From the NCBI GenBank assembly GCA_026770025.1, contig JAMXDE010000017.1, positions 1,116,001 through 1,180,000 of the forward strand: DNA of 64,000 bases. Direction: 5' to 3'. A model generated the notes under the pieces. That model saw nothing but the letters and a program-made list of their open reading frames with translations. It was not told the origin of the DNA and made no database searches. Source of the DNA: Craspedostauros australis. Lineage: Eukaryota > Bacillariophyta > Bacillariophyceae > Mastogloiales > Achnanthaceae. The position numbers and the translations under genes were made by a program. This document shows positions 1-12,418 of this stretch, one piece after another (within the stretch, counting starts at the first letter, position 1; every line of letters starts with the position of its first letter).

Positions 1-679
1 CCAATGCCATGATGGGCGCCAGGACCTTGAGGTTGGGGAGGCAGGAGAGCATCATGGCCGCTGGAACTGCCATGGTGATAACGGTGGCATGGCCGATGTT
101 GCCAAAGCTCTCTTCCAGGGCGGCTCCCAAGTTCTCGCCGATGAAGGAAAGAAAGACAGTGCAGACCGCCAGCTGCTGAACGCAGATGAAGATGGTGGTG
201 CACTTTTCCAGCCAATCTCCCCATAGCCATTTGCTGAGCTCGGCGTAGGTGACGTTCGTGTTGATGTAGCGCTGGCTGGGTGACAGTTGCTGCAACTGCG
301 GCTGCGACTGCGACGCTAGGTGGGATATTGCTCCTGCCGTCCGACCGTTGGTTCCATTGTCGCTATCACCAGTATCACCACTATCGCCACTATCGCCACT
401 ATCAGCAGAAGCATATTGACGAGCCCGGGCCTCGCTTCTGAGCTCGGCTCTCTGCTCCTCACAATAGTCTGCCTTGAGCAACACCAGCTGCAACGCATTG
501 TAGGACGTCCAGTACGCGACGATGAAGATAACGACAACTCCGAATCCCACTCCCATCTGAGAGACGGCCCATGGCAGCGACAGGCAGCCAGGGCCGACGT
601 TGCCCTTGATGATGTGGATGAATGCCTGCGCAGGAGTTGTGCGGCTGTTCGCCGACGTCGATGATGGTGCGAGAGTCAT
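1..679 (-). CDS. Amino-acid/auxin permease (AAAP, SLC36/38-like) transporter, 3' end outside window
   Basis: Reading from the ATG at 679 leftward gives 226 codons that run off the window edge. Residues about 16-45 carry the hallmark first helix of the AAAP family (AFIHIIKGNVGPGCLSLPWA), followed by a second hydrophobic helix (GVGFGVVVIFIVAYWTSYNA). A cytosolic loop follows with an SGD tandem repeat (SGDSGDSGDTGDSDNG), then YAELSKWLWG and two more membrane helices. AAAP proteins normally have 10-11 helices and co-transport amino acids with protons or sodium at plasma or vacuolar membranes; the substrate cannot be told from this part. The SGD loop is lineage-specific low complexity. The ATG is preceded by a GA-rich tract and no better upstream start is visible. 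The family call is firm; completeness and any introns beyond position 1 are unknown. Confidence 0.85.
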   Translation of the reverse strand, partial: MTLAPSSTSANSRTTPAQAFIHIIKGNVGPGCLSLPWAVSQMGVGFGVVVIFIVAYWTSYNALQLVLLKADYCEEQRAELRSEARARQYASADSGDSGDSGDTGDSDNGTNGRTAGAISHLASQSQPQLQQLSPSQRYINTNVTYAELSKWLWGDWLEKCTTIFICVQQLAVCTVFLSFIGENLGAALEESFGNIGHATVITMAVPAAMMLSCLPNLKVLAPIMAL

Positions 680-2434
680 ATCTCTCTCTCTCTCTTGATG
701 GTGCTGTTGCTTTGCTCTTGTGTAGGAGCCAGGAAGTGGTGGTGTCAATGATGGGACGCCTGCAAGTACCAGTGCCCTCGGAAGCACAGGACTTGTGGCG
801 CACTTGGTTTGTTGTCTTTGTCTTTTCTTGTGTTGCGTTTTGGCTGGTGATGGCGTTGTGTGCCTGCTTGGGTGAGGCACGAGAAACTCGCACAGGTACA
901 GCGATTTGCGATCCTCTGTGGTCATTTGTGGTTCTCTCCTTCTTGACTTTTCATCGCCGCATCATCCACGACCAGACGAGGTCGCCCTTTTGTGGACAAT
1001 GGGCACGGGAAGGAAGACGAGGCCGAGTCTCTGCGATGTGATCTTGATGCCATCATATAATAGGTGCATACTCGTACTCTGCAGATCTACACCAATCTCT
1101 ATCTCCGACACGACTAGTCGTATGGAAGGCATAGTGGTTCAGCAACCATCAACCATTAACCATCAGCTGTCAACTGTCAACTGTCATTCTCCTCGTCGAG
1201 AGGTGAGGTTGATATCGTCAAGCCATCAGCACCTACTTGTACAATGGATGAGGAATATGGGAGGCCTTTTGGGATGGAGGAATCGAGTTGCAAGTGTCTT
1301 CATGCAAGTAGAGCGACTCAAGAGAAGATCCTGGACACAGTCTGGACGTATTTGATGAACGCATTTTCCATTTCCCCAAATCTATCTTAATTCATGTAGC
1401 CTTGATCTGATCGAGTTTATCGACAACAAGAACAATATTTCGTCCGTGTTCGGACAATCCAAGTCCAAAAACGTTCGTTTAATTGTTCGTATTTGCATCT
1501 AACATAGGGTGTCCTCACAATGACGGTAAATTCGAAGACAGTACTAGTATGTCCGGATATTTCGCTATCATGAGCGAAGTAGGCTGTCCCAATTTGTCAT
1601 TCATTCTATCCTTCCGATGGCTCGTGGATGACCATGACTCATTTTCGTGAAAATACAAATAATTCAATAATTCTATCCATTTCAGTCGATTCACGCACAT
1701 TCCGTTCCACACCACGCTTCCGACGTTATTTGAGCGTTTTCACAACAACGGAATGCCATAAGTGCGCAACCAACAACACAACGATCACATTTTGGTCGTT
1801 GTGTGTGTTCTTCGCGTTGTTCCTCCTTTCCCCGTTTTTTGTTCGTTGCCTTGTGGTTGGAGGGTGTTACTCCTAATAGTACGCCACATTTTGTTCGTTG
1901 GTGGGTCCTCGTGTGGTACGAGCTACGAGAAGTTGTTGATGTTGTTCTTGCTCCTCCGTTTGTTGTCAATGTCGTCGTTGTTGGATGCATGTGAGTTGAG
2001 AATATCTGTTGTCAATGTCGTTGTCAATGTCGTTGGTGCCCATCTGCAGCAACGTCGCCAACGCTCTTGTTGTGCAAAGATATTCCTGACATTCATCATG
2101 TTCATCGGATGGAGTCGCAATTGGTGTTCTGCACATCCTGCATCTTACATCTTCCACAGTCCACAGTGCACCAACAATCAACTTCTCACCACAAGGTGGA
2201 CCAAGAGATCAAGAACGAGGGAGAGCCACACGGGTATAGAGTAGCACGAAAGAAGACACCGTCATCAATGACATCAACCCAGACCATCAGCCACAAACGC
2301 ACAACGACGCAACTCCGCAACTGCACAAATACGCACCGACACATCGACACACCGACCCACACCCATACACATACTCTGTAGAGCACAGCACAGTACAGCA
2401 AAATACCGTAACGAATCCTCCCTTCAAGATCACG
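680..2434. other. Intergenic, no gene recognised
   Basis: This stretch separates the divergently read transporter and membrane-protein genes. It holds CT-rich tracts near 685-700 and GT-rich, degenerate low-complexity DNA around 1,840-2,060. Only short overlapping reading frames with no recognisable motif were found. It presumably contains both promoters. Confidence 0.5.
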
Positions 2435-3406
2435 ATGGACAACATGACGGCAACGGCAGAATCTTCCTCCTCCATCATCATCCCGACAGGCAGCAACTCA
2501 TCGCCTCTGAAGAAACGGTCATCATCTCCGCTGAAGAAACCGTCGTCATCGTTCGCACCATGCCCTGTCGCATTCACTTGCGATGAACAACGACCCGTGC
2601 CTTCTCCACCAAAGAGCAAGCGAGTGTCGACGTGCTTGAAGGCATGCGTGGTTCTTGACATGATGCTTTCGGCTCTTTACCTCAGCATCTATATCATCTA
2701 CGGGAAGTTCGACTTGCTGGGAACGCTGATCCAGCAGCCACAGCCACAGCACCAGCAGCATTACCAGCAGCACCACCATCATCAGCATCAGCGGCACTAT
2801 CAATATCAGCAGCAACAGCAACATGACCATTCGCAGAATCCGCACATTCTGCATCATCCGAAGCCTCGCAATCACGATCATCACCAGCAACCAGAGGATC
2901 GATTGCGAAGAGACAATCACGCAGCCTCGCCACCATCGTCATCGAAGTTGCGCGGCGTGGCCTCCGGTAATCATCCCAAAACAATGACGAGACGCGGTAT
3001 GGCGCAACCGCATGAGTTCGTGGCACCGTCACTGCAGACCTTGCGCAATGGCATGGCCGTGCAGTATGGAATCGATCAGGCGTACCAACAAACGACGGAT
3101 CAACGGCATCATGATGAGCAGCAACAGCTTCAGGGGCAGCAGCAGCAGCAGCAGCAGCAACAGACACTGCCGCTCCACAATCACAATCTCCATTGGTATG
3201 ATGCGGTGGTGACACGAGATCCCATTCCTCATCCGAACGGCGAGTACCATCTCATCCATCTGCTGCTCCTCCGCCCGACGGATGGGGATGCCGTGCACCA
3301 GAAGGAGCCATGGACGCAGCAGGCGTACGCCGCGCGTTTCTACGGAGCGGAGGATATTCATTGGCGACAAGCGGCCAGCTCCATGGAGGACGTGTCATCG
3401 TCATGA
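2435..3406 (+). CDS. Hypothetical single-pass membrane protein, His/Gln-rich
   Basis: Single-exon frame of 323 residues starting with ATG. Residues 1-66 are Ser/Pro/Lys-rich with two SSPLKK repeats. One hydrophobic segment at about 70-90 (ACVVLDMMLSALYLSIYIIY) would span a membrane once. Residues about 100-160 are almost only Gln, His and Tyr, and a second Gln run lies near 230-240. The last 80 residues (from LHWYDAVVTRDPIP to the end) are less biased and may be a small folded region. The basic residues before the segment suggest a type II topology (N-terminus inside), which is inference. No family was recognised. Codon use and lack of stops across varied composition support a real gene. Confidence 0.6.
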   Translation: MDNMTATAESSSSIIIPTGSNSSPLKKRSSSPLKKPSSSFAPCPVAFTCDEQRPVPSPPKSKRVSTCLKACVVLDMMLSALYLSIYIIYGKFDLLGTLIQQPQPQHQQHYQQHHHHQHQRHYQYQQQQQHDHSQNPHILHHPKPRNHDHHQQPEDRLRRDNHAASPPSSSKLRGVASGNHPKTMTRRGMAQPHEFVAPSLQTLRNGMAVQYGIDQAYQQTTDQRHHDEQQQLQGQQQQQQQQQTLPLHNHNLHWYDAVVTRDPIPHPNGEYHLIHLLLLRPTDGDAVHQKEPWTQQAYAARFYGAEDIHWRQAASSMEDVSSS

Positions 3407-5107
3407 TGATGCACGAATGTCAGCGTCGGTGTGATGGGATGGCGATCATGGATGATTGAAGGTCGGCGGTTGGTGGATGCATCCGTAAGCGCATCAATGC
3501 GGATGCCGAGAATGCAATCTTGGCCACAGCCACAATTTGTGATCATGAACGAATGAACATCTCCCAAATAGCAGACAAACCAACTGACCAACCCAACCTA
3601 GGACGCGAACGGCTCACGGTGCTGTAAACAGACGTCATGGGCCTTCGGGACGAACAAAAACGGACAATGCCTCCGCATTGACGATGCTGCATGAAGCTTT
3701 GATCCATCACATGACTCCATTGGATAGGGACTGCCTGGGATATCTGCCTCTTGTACAGGCGTCTTCAAATCCGAACCCTCCGTGTGCGCTCCATGTTGGT
3801 AGCTCTGGCATGCCAGTGACAATTCTCCCTTTGGCTCGCCGGACTGACCGGACTCACCGCCACCCAACTTCTTCAATACGATCTTCTGATCTTAGGCGCA
3901 CCGCGAAGTCCACTCCACACAAGCGTCAACACGATGCTCACGTTTTCTGGGTTATTCTTGCCCAGAATCGTATGGACACCCAAGGAAGAGACACGCGCGT
4001 ACCTACTCGTGCACAGTGGACAGGACAGTCGACAAGTGCACCAGCGCGATCCTCCCTTTCTTCACGACCCGCCGCCAGGGCATTTCTATTTTGGTGTAAC
4101 AAGCTCAAGCATGGAAACAAGCGGAATTCTTACAGGATAGGCGAGGATAGCCCCGCATCTCTCCATTGCACACTCGTGCCCTCACTCGCACATCTCTGGA
4201 GAGGCATCTCTCAGCACTTTGTCGAGATGGCCTGAGGAACTTCGACATGGCAACAACATTGGCTGCGGCAAATAAGTTTGTTAGCTCCTCCCTCTTGGAT
4301 GGGAAAGCATGACCCCCAACAGTCCCTCTGTCGGGTACATTCGCAGTCCTGCCCCTTGGTGGGTTTTCATTGGCACAGCCAGCGCCCAGGAGAGAAACAG
4401 ACCACGGACGGCGAGAAATGATGCGACAAGAGGCAAAAGTGATCTGTGGAAGAGGAACTTCGGATCCTCCCATGGCTCGCACTCCCATGGGTATGCATGG
4501 CATGGTGCACCTGTTGGGAGGCGTCCCCTTGGTTCCACGAGTACTTGTGATGGTTCCGTTGAAGCCTCTTTGGCGGCGATTGAACAGCGATGGGCGCGTC
4601 TGTTTGCTTTGGGCGATGCGGCCAAGGGTTCCCAAGATGCGGTTTGCACAGCATCGCCGTCCCACAGCGCAGGCAAGAGAAGTCGTCGGAGGAATGGAGT
4701 CCACCCCGAGCATGAGCTACAGCGCATGGGCGTGCTCCTGCCAACCATGCTGGGATGCTCTGGGCATCACGGCAGCATCCTATCTGCAGACTGGCACAAG
4801 TCGAAAATGCAAATGTAATATAATACTAGTACGTGTTTGTTTTTGGCTTTGCTGGTCACAGAAGCGGATTCCCCCGATCGGCATTGTGCCTATGGTTGGC
4901 GCAGGTGCGGTGTGGATCTCGTTTCGCTGTGCTGTGGCTCTCCATGGATTATGTAGGTGTGTGGTGCAAACCCTTGTGGGCGTGATGCGCTCCCATCGCG
5001 CATGATGGTGTTGTGTTGACTGTTTCTGGAGTTTGGTATGCCCGTGTGTGCGTATCCAGAAGTGTCATCTCGGCTGTGCATACCTGGCTTCCACTATCGA
5101 AGCCAGA
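3407..5107. other. Intergenic, no confident gene
   Basis: The stretch lies between the membrane-protein gene and the 3' end of the symporter gene. Several overlapping frames of 150-210 codons occur on both strands around 4,105-5,005, but none has a recognisable domain, a compositional signature or a clear advantage over the others, so none is called. A degraded or intron-rich gene cannot be excluded. Confidence 0.4.
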
Positions 5108-7499
5108 TTAGCCGTCAAAGTCGTCGGTGTCCTGGGTGTTGCGCTTGTTGAGCACCTTGACGTCGCCAGTCTGCGAAACGTGGGCTGCGTAAGGCTGCGT
5201 GCGGTGGGTGACTGTCTGGTTGTTGGACTTCTCCATGTGACGGTTGGCGTTTTCGTCCATGTCGACGTCTCCACCCTTGAGGTCTTCGAAGGAATCCGCG
5301 CCGCTCTCGCGCTTGGCGAACTTCGCTCTGTGCATGTTGTCTGGGTCGAAGTTATCGTCGAAGGAGTCCGGGAGTTTGGTGATCTCGTAGCCCAAGACTA
5401 CGGTCGGGATGGCAGCGATGACGATGGTCTTGAAAGCCCACCACGGGATGCCTCCGATGGTGTATGGCTCAGAAGTGAACTGGCCATCGGCGCCGAAGGC
5501 TGGCTCGTTCTCGGGCGTGAGCGGGGTAGCGAGGGACATCATGAGGAGCATGAAGATGACCCAGTAGCCGTTCTTCATGATCTCGTGCGAGCCTTCCATC
5601 GATGCCTCGAGGTACTGCCATGTGAGCGATCTCTTTCCGAATCCGGAGAGGTCTGGGACATCCCATTGTGGCCGGTTGGGGTGGTTGAGGACGGTCTCTC
5701 CGTTGGAGGAGTTGCCATCGCTGTTGTTGTCCTCGCTGAGCTCTTCCTCGGTGTTGTAGTTCATGCGGGTGGCGCTGGTGGACATGCTCTGGGACTGCTC
5801 ACCTGGGTCTGGGGATGGGAAGAACATGATGCGAATCGCCTCGCAGAAGAAGATGACAACAAGGTTGATTCCGACTCCGCTGACGCCCTGGTTGATTGGT
5901 TTTGCGTCTGGGTTTTCTCTGACGTAGGCCTCGTGGAAGGCGAAGATGTAGATGGCAGACACCAGTCCTCCGTTCGCGATGGACCATGGGTGGCAGTTCC
6001 ACTTTCCGTACATTCCGATGATGAAGCCTGGGCAGGTCATGAAGGAAAGACTGATCTGGATCATGATAAGGTCGATGACCTCAATATCCCAGTCAAAGGC
6101 CATGACGAGGGCGACGATGACAGTGAGGAGAGAGACGAGGCGTCCAACCCAGCCAAGTGCGTGGTCGGTGGCCAGTCTGCTGGTCTTGCCCACAGCTGGG
6201 ATGTAGAGTTCCTTGGTGACGAGCTGGGAGGTGGCGATGATGAGCGAATCTGCGGTACTCATCACGGCGGCGAGGGAGGCGGTGACGGTGACGACGGCCG
6301 CGATCTTGGAGATACCGCCCTTGTCCTGCTCGCGTGATGGGTTGGGGACGATACGGTTTGAGATTGGGGATCGGGAAGGATGTGTTAGTCTGTGATTGGA
6401 GGCATGTCGCAGGCTGCAGGTCAAACGACAGGGTATTGCAATGCGTTGTGCGCACATTGGATTGGCCATGAATACAGTGCATGTGTGATAGTGCGTGTGT
6501 GACGGTGTGAGCGTGTGTGTGTTGTCTTACCATCATGAGTTCGAGCATGGCATTGTATGGACTTTGCGGGAAGACGCCTGGTCCCATGGCTTGGACGGCC
6601 ATGGTTCCCATGAAGATGCCGACCATCTGAGTCATCCAGGAACCGAAGAGGAGCACTCCGTAGGCGACCTTGAGCGACTTGATGTCGGAAGCAGCGTAGG
6701 TGCGCTGGATGAGCGGAGGGAGACTGAAGAAGGCGAGGTTGAGGACGGCGAACTGCCAGAACTCCCACTGGTCCTCCTTGTCGAGGGTCTGGTAGAAGTC
6801 GGGTCTTGGGTAGGTCTTTGGGTCGAGCGAGCCCCATCCTCCGAAGTGGTAGGTGATGGCGATGGGAATGACGAAGTAGGCGATGAGCATGACGAATCCC
6901 TGGATGGAGTCGGTCAGGGCGACGCTGTTGAGGCCTCCAGCCCACTCGAAGATGAGGACGATGAAGACGGTGATGGTGGCAGCGGTCTTGTCGTCGTCAT
7001 CGAGGCCGAAGACTTGGTTGAGAGACCACTGAGAGGCAATGATCTGTCCTGCGAGGAACATGACGGTGGGGATGATCTGCAGGAAGAGCATCACGAATTT
7101 GCAGTACTGCGACTGGAATCGGTCGGTGATGAAGTCGACTGGGCTGGTGTGGTTCCTGAGCTCGGATGCGCGGCGCAGACGTGGTCCGGTGGCGGCGTAG
7201 CCGGCGACGATGCCGATGAGGGAGACGAGCCACGTGAGACTGAACCATCCTTTGTAGAAGGCCTCGGAGGGGGCACCGACGATGCTGTACCCGCTGAAGA
7301 GGGAGGCGAAGACGGTGCTGGCGATGACGATGGGGCCGAAGCTTCTGCCGCCCAGGTAGTGGGCGGTCATCTCGTCGGTGTGCTCCTGCTTCTTCTGGCT
7401 CCTCTCGCGAAAGTAGGCCCAGATTCCTGTTCCGACGATCAAGCATCCGTATGCGGTGATCGCGATGATCACGTCGGTCTCATGATCCTCGTAACCCAT
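5108..7499 (-). CDS. Sodium:solute symporter (SSS family), two exons
   Basis: Exon 1 is 7499-6531 and exon 2 about 6325-5108, together 728 residues. The protein has the many hydrophobic helices of the SSS family (TC 2.A.21): an extracellular N-terminus (MGYEDHETD), then helix 1, YLGGRSFGPIVIAST, the helix-2 motif FSGYSIVGAPSEAFYKGW, GGLNSVALTDSIQGFVM, and in exon 2 TVTASLAAVMSTADSLIIA followed by SQLVTKELY, the usual position of the sodium-site serines. The C-terminal 90 residues are hydrophilic and acidic. Substrate (urea, proline, pantothenate or another) cannot be decided from motifs alone. The ATG at 7499 was chosen because the in-frame region upstream is Ala/Thr/Ser low complexity without transporter character. 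Length fits plant and algal SSS proteins. Confidence 0.85.
6326..6530 (-). other. Spliceosomal intron of the SSS transporter
   Basis: The donor GTAAGA follows the codons for ELMM, and the acceptor GAGCAG precedes the codons for DKGGISKIA. The intron is phase 0 and about 205 bp. Its 5' half is rich in CA repeats. The acceptor could lie 3 bp earlier (CGCGAG), which would add one glutamine. Both exons are in frame only if this segment is removed. Confidence 0.8.
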
Positions 7500-10400
7500 T
7501 GTGGTATGTGTTGGTTTTGTTGTTGGTTGTGTTTGATGTGATGTAGCTGCTGCTGTGGCTGCTGTGGCTGCTGTGGCTGCTGTGCGGGTGTGTGAGTATC
7601 CCGGTTTTGGTTTTATGAGCAATTGATCTGCGTTTTTGGTTTTGCGAATTCTCTGCCCCTCTGCGCTGGACGCCGCCGTTGTTCCTTTCTGTTTCTTGTT
7701 GCTGTCCTCGCTGTATTTTTGCGTGTAGTCTTTCTTGGTGATCTTTCTTCTCTTTGCTGATGGGATGGAAAAGGCCTCGCGCCTTTCTGCGTTGGGCGTG
7801 ACGCGGCGTGGCGGGATGGAGCGCGGTGGCGAAGAGGATGCTGGACGCGCGTGTGCCCAACGCACGACGTAGGATAGTACGGTGAGGTACTACTGCTCAG
7901 TACCACCGACCAGTACTGTGCGAACACGAATAGGTAGAAACTGCTACGAAGGCGCCCATGTCGTGTTGGAAGCAGGAGGCAAACTTGTCCGGGACAATGA
8001 CTGGTCGTCGAATTGCGCTTCTTGTGTTTCGGAATGACTGGGAAGTTTTATCCTCTTTGCCGTGTGACGTCGGTTGACTGGACCAGTGATACGCTTGTTT
8101 CCAGCAGCTGCCGTTGTTCCGGTGCGGATACTTTCTGGTTCGACACCAAACGTCGTGTACTAGGACTATTGCCCGTGCAGTGGGGTTGTTTGTCAACGCG
8201 AAAATGAATCCAGATGCTTGGGCAGGCCTCCTTGGCTTCCGATGTCTCTGATGTCTCCGGCGGACGGGTGGAAATGTCAATCTTTACAGGTACGACTATA
8301 CCACGAGAGAAAGGGAAGAATGGATGGGCTCGCACGAAGACAACGATACCGTCGCTTCGTTGCTCAAAGGGTGGAGATGTCGCCTTGCTTGCCTCTGTTG
8401 TTGCTATCGCTGTTGCTGCTGCTCTGGTCGACGGCGCTCGCTCATCGATTGCTCGGATGGAGGCGGCCGGGAAGGCAAGGGGAGAAGATGGTGATGAAGA
8501 CGCAGTTGCGTGTACTCCACAGCGTCGTTTGCGCGGCTCCTCGTGTGCACGAGCCACCGGAAATTTGCAGCGCACGATCGGGTTCGTCGCTGTATCTTCT
8601 GGTTTGGCGACCAGCGGCGGTTAACAACGTCAAGGGCGCAGGTGCATGGTTAAGGCTTCGCGATGCCGCCACCCACGAAGCGACGATCACCTTCTTCCGT
8701 CTCTGATGGCATTCGAATACCTGCCTGTGCGTGTGATTCCGAGAGCGCTGAGGTGACAACTTCTATTCGCTCGTTGTTCACCACGCGCGACTGCTACGCC
8801 CCTGTCATGTTCCGTCCAGAATCAGGAAAACTCGTCCGGCCATGCGCGAAAACTGTACGTCAACGTTGGTCCAGTACCGAACTGCGAAGACTGCACACAA
8901 CACTCTCCACTGATGTTTCCAATTTCCCAACAGACTTTCACCAATCTGACCAATTAGACGCCGGCGTGAAAGCAAGAATGACTGTGGCTTCCACCAATCG
9001 AAAAACTCAAGATCTGTTCGCATCTATCCCAACAGGTTTGTTTGGGGTTTCGTCATCATGTAATCCCGGTTACTTCCATCCACAAAGAAACCATCTCATT
9101 TTGGTTGAAGAATGGATGTTCCTCCAAGGCCGAAAAAGCGCCCGTCATCACAACCTCGCGAGGAGAACGGAAGGTCGAGCTTATTTGTCGTTGTCAACTG
9201 CGACGTCCTTTATACCCCATGCGCGGAAAAGAAGAGTGACACACCGACGCTCCGCCCATGCCTCACATTTTGTCGGTGGAGGGAAACTGATTTCTTCACA
9301 ACACGATCTCGCAGAGTAATTGGTCTGTCTCAGCGGAATTGGCAGGCATGACCTATGTTTGCCAGCTTGCCCCACAAGAGGAGGCAGATGGGATTACGAC
9401 TACTACTCCTGAGCCATGGCCTGTTGCTTCTTGTTCTGGTCTTCTTGACGTGCGCGTGCAGTAGAGTGGGTGGCAGGATCCATCACAATCGTATTCTTGC
9501 GACCGCTCCAGTACTCCCTCCCTCCCCGTCTCTGCTATACGAGTATGAAGTACGAGGAGCAAGGTGTGGTAACGAACGACAAGGCAGTGCTGTTCTATCG
9601 CATTCTCTCACCTCATCGTTGCGCCGACTTGTTGCTGAGGAGTATCAGGAACATCTTGGTACGGGTTGACGATTAACTGCCCCTCCGCGGTTGCTGCCGC
9701 TAGTCTTGGTTTTGGTGTTTGGCGCCGGTCTCGGGCACTTCACCGTGATCTCTTCTTCTGCCTTGGTGGTCATCGGCCTGGGTGAGATCTGCTGGTCATG
9801 GGATCGTGTCTTCCAGAGTCCACGGCACGAGTATTGGCAAGGGACACCCAAGGGTGATTGGGTGATCGTAAAGCAGGCTTGGGGCGAGGTGAAGTGGACA
9901 CTTGCGCAGGGCCATTTCACGAGGAGAGCCATTTTGCCGATCTTGCCTTTCCGGGCTGATCCTTTTGGCGTCCGCAGCCTGTGACCACTCCGCCCTTTCG
10001 CCATCTCTTCGGGTCATCGCCGGAGCCTCTTGGGATCTTTATTCTTGCCACTGCCTCGTCATGATAAAATCGCAATTCCTTTCTGCGCTATCTTACTCTG
10101 CTCGCTGTTGTTTGGGTGATCTTCGACAAAAGATATTTTATCTCGTGATGCTTCCGCATGGACACTGGTGCGGGTGCGGACGTCTCCGTCTTGACTCTCC
10201 CACGATGAACGATAGTGGACAAGCATGGGGAGCGACAGAGAGAGCAAGAGCCAAGGAGTAAGGGAGGGAAAGAGGAGAAAGACGCAAGTCGGGGAGAGCG
10301 TGGTGGAGTGAAGCCAGAATGAGCATCAAAAGCTCCGCTCCAGTTCATGTCGTGCCTCTTGGTACTTCCACTTTGGCTGTTCGCGCTATCCACTCATTCT

Positions 10401-12418
10401 TTTTCATAGTCGTAGTGCCATAATATGTAACTCGTGCACTATGCAGATCGTACTCCACATTCATCTCCGTTCGCTCATCAATCTGCCGGCACGGAAGATG
10501 CCATCTGGAGTGGGTCATCTTTTCTCTCTCATCGATTGATGAACACGATGTAAATTCCTTCCTCCTGGTTGCTGGTCCTGATCTTGCTTCTGCAATCATC
10601 ACGTCGCCAAGACACTGGCAGATGGCGACGACGGTGATGGTTCCCACCGAGCTTTTCTATCAGGGGCATCATTCGACAGATCATCCATGTCGGAATAAAT
10701 GGGAATTTTGTGGCCCGTCCGTGGCATCAGCGCAGAGAGCCGAAGGGCCTGGTTGACAATGCTCCAAAAGCCGCGAGGGGTGGGTTTGGCCATGGATGAG
10801 CGCGGGCCACCATGTTGGCAGAGAGGGTACGGAGGATGGTGAGCGCTTGACATCTCATCGCGTGATTCACCGAGATCTCTCTTGGTAGAGGACTTGCATT
10901 TGCAGAGTATAGTAGCTCGTAATAGTCGTACCAGTACCAAGTCCACCCCCCTACACCCACAGAGGACAGGAGCACTTGTGTACCTGTGTCTGGAGGACAA
11001 GAAGGAGCAAAGAAGAGCGGAGGGTGGGGGAACAGTGGATTATTAGTTCCGCTGTGGTCAGTCTGTCGCGTTTGCGCGGTTCTACGCTCGTCTCTCTTTG
11101 CTTGTACGGATGCTGATGCGCTCGCCCAAGCAAGATGGTTGGGCGGAGTCGTTTGTTCCCATCGCAACCAGATGGAAGGGAGGCTTCGCACACTCCCGCG
11201 CAGAGCCCATCAATTCGCTTGGATGAGGAAGGCGGTGCCACACCATCCTTGCTCCAAGAGAGGAAAGACACCGGAGAAGGACCCCATGATGATGCCGCAT
11301 CCATGGATCAAAATGAGATGTTCCTCTTGGCACTCGTACGACCTACGATCAGGCTGCGGCTGCACTCTCTTGCGAAGCAATGCGCGGACACCTTGTGTGG
11401 AGCATCAAGGCGGCGCCAACTTGAACCCTTCAGCAACAACGTGCTGCGGATACGAACGTGTACCCGTCTGGCGGCGAAGAACCGCAGAGCAGATCGTAGA
11501 GTAGGTCATTTTATACGAGTATGCGTAAAAGGTGCTGATGTTTGGTGCTTCGGAGGCAGTGCCGATGACTGAAGGAACAACCTTGAAGATCCTGCGTGAT
11601 TGTTGCTCTTCTGCTGAACCAGGACACTCGTACGACTACTCGTAGGAACAGGGACAGCGCAGCAGCGACAGGAGCAAGAACGCCGACTGCCTCCACTGCC
11701 AGCTTGTGTGCAGGCGCTCCGGCTTTCGGTTGGCGTCTGCCCTCAGAAGTGCGACAAGTATGAGCAAGACAAGGCCTCCACAGCCAACATCGCATGCCTG
11801 CTGTCTCTGCGTTCTCCTGTTTCTGTCCTGTTGAATGAAAGTCGAGATCGCGAAGAGCAGCTGGCATGTGCTCGATGCGGAGACCTGTTCGAACATCCGG
11901 TGCACGAGCAGAGTCATCCAACGCCAATGAACAGCGATAGCCGAAGGTCGCCAATGCAGATGATGTTGAGTGTGTCGTGCGAATACGCGTGCGCGTATCG
12001 ATGCTATTGCGATACTTCACCCATTTACTCGAACTTTACTCTTGTGATGCGTATGGTCTATCACGCCATGTTATGCCCAACAGGGACGGCATGGTCGCAA
12101 CGACAATCGCGTCCTCTCTTCGTCCGGATGGGCTATCGAGCCTTTCTTTGGGACCAGCAGAAAAGGAGGAGGGCCTTGCTTTCGTTCACTGCTGACGCCC
12201 CTCTTGTCCAATGGAGCGGCCAAAGCAACCATCGCAAGGAAACGCGCATGGGAAATGAGCACATCGATGTCAGACATCTGTTGCCAAGGAGAAGAAGTGA
12301 CATCTCAGCTGTGGCTCGCAGATGCGAAAGTGGTCGTTCTTCTCTTGTCGTCTCTTCTCCACCCCACTCCAACTCTACTCGAACTCTACTCAAATTCTAC
12401 TCGAACTCTACACAAGCT
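7500..12418. other. Long intergenic stretch, no confident gene
   Basis: Nearly 5 kb without a recognised gene between two genes on the minus strand. It contains the upstream region of the symporter gene and the downstream region of the UTP23-like gene. Small frames with Leu-rich, signal-peptide-like starts occur at 8377-8706 and 9388-9669 (+), and a 218-codon frame at 8663-9319 (+). None has homologous motifs that I recognise. Confidence 0.4.
8663..9319 (+). CDS. Uncertain ORF, 218 codons
   Basis: Longest ATG-started frame in the 7.5-12.4 kb gap. The translation is polar and Ser/Thr/Arg-rich with no membrane segment and no motif that I recognise. A frame of this length can arise by chance in 5 kb of balanced composition. 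It is listed only as the best coding candidate in this gap. Confidence 0.15.
   Translation: MPPPTKRRSPSSVSDGIRIPACACDSESAEVTTSIRSLFTTRDCYAPVMFRPESGKLVRPCAKTVRQRWSSTELRRLHTTLSTDVSNFPTDFHQSDQLDAGVKARMTVASTNRKTQDLFASIPTGLFGVSSSCNPGYFHPQRNHLILVEEWMFLQGRKSARHHNLARRTEGRAYLSLSTATSFIPHARKRRVTHRRSAHASHFVGGGKLISSQHDLAE

Noticed and set aside
4105-5005. Three overlapping frames of 155-211 codons on both strands
   Set aside because: None shows a domain, transmembrane pattern or codon bias that distinguishes it from chance.
5033-6337. 434-codon frame on the + strand
   Set aside because: Antisense shadow of exon 2 of the symporter; Val/Asp/Glu-rich composition is typical of reversed membrane-protein codons.
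6495-7541. 348-codon acidic frame on the + strand
   Set aside because: Antisense shadow of exon 1 of the sodium:solute symporter.
8377-8706. 109-codon frame with a Leu-rich signal-peptide-like start (MSPCLPLLLLSLLLLLWSTA)
   Set aside because: The Leu run comes from a TTG/CTG repeat, the rest has no motif, and overlapping frames on both strands are equally open.
9388-9669. 94-codon frame with hydrophobic N-terminus ending in CACSRVGG
   Set aside because: Short, no recognisable mature part, and the neighbouring frame 9470-9676 looks just as plausible; no splice model is convincing.
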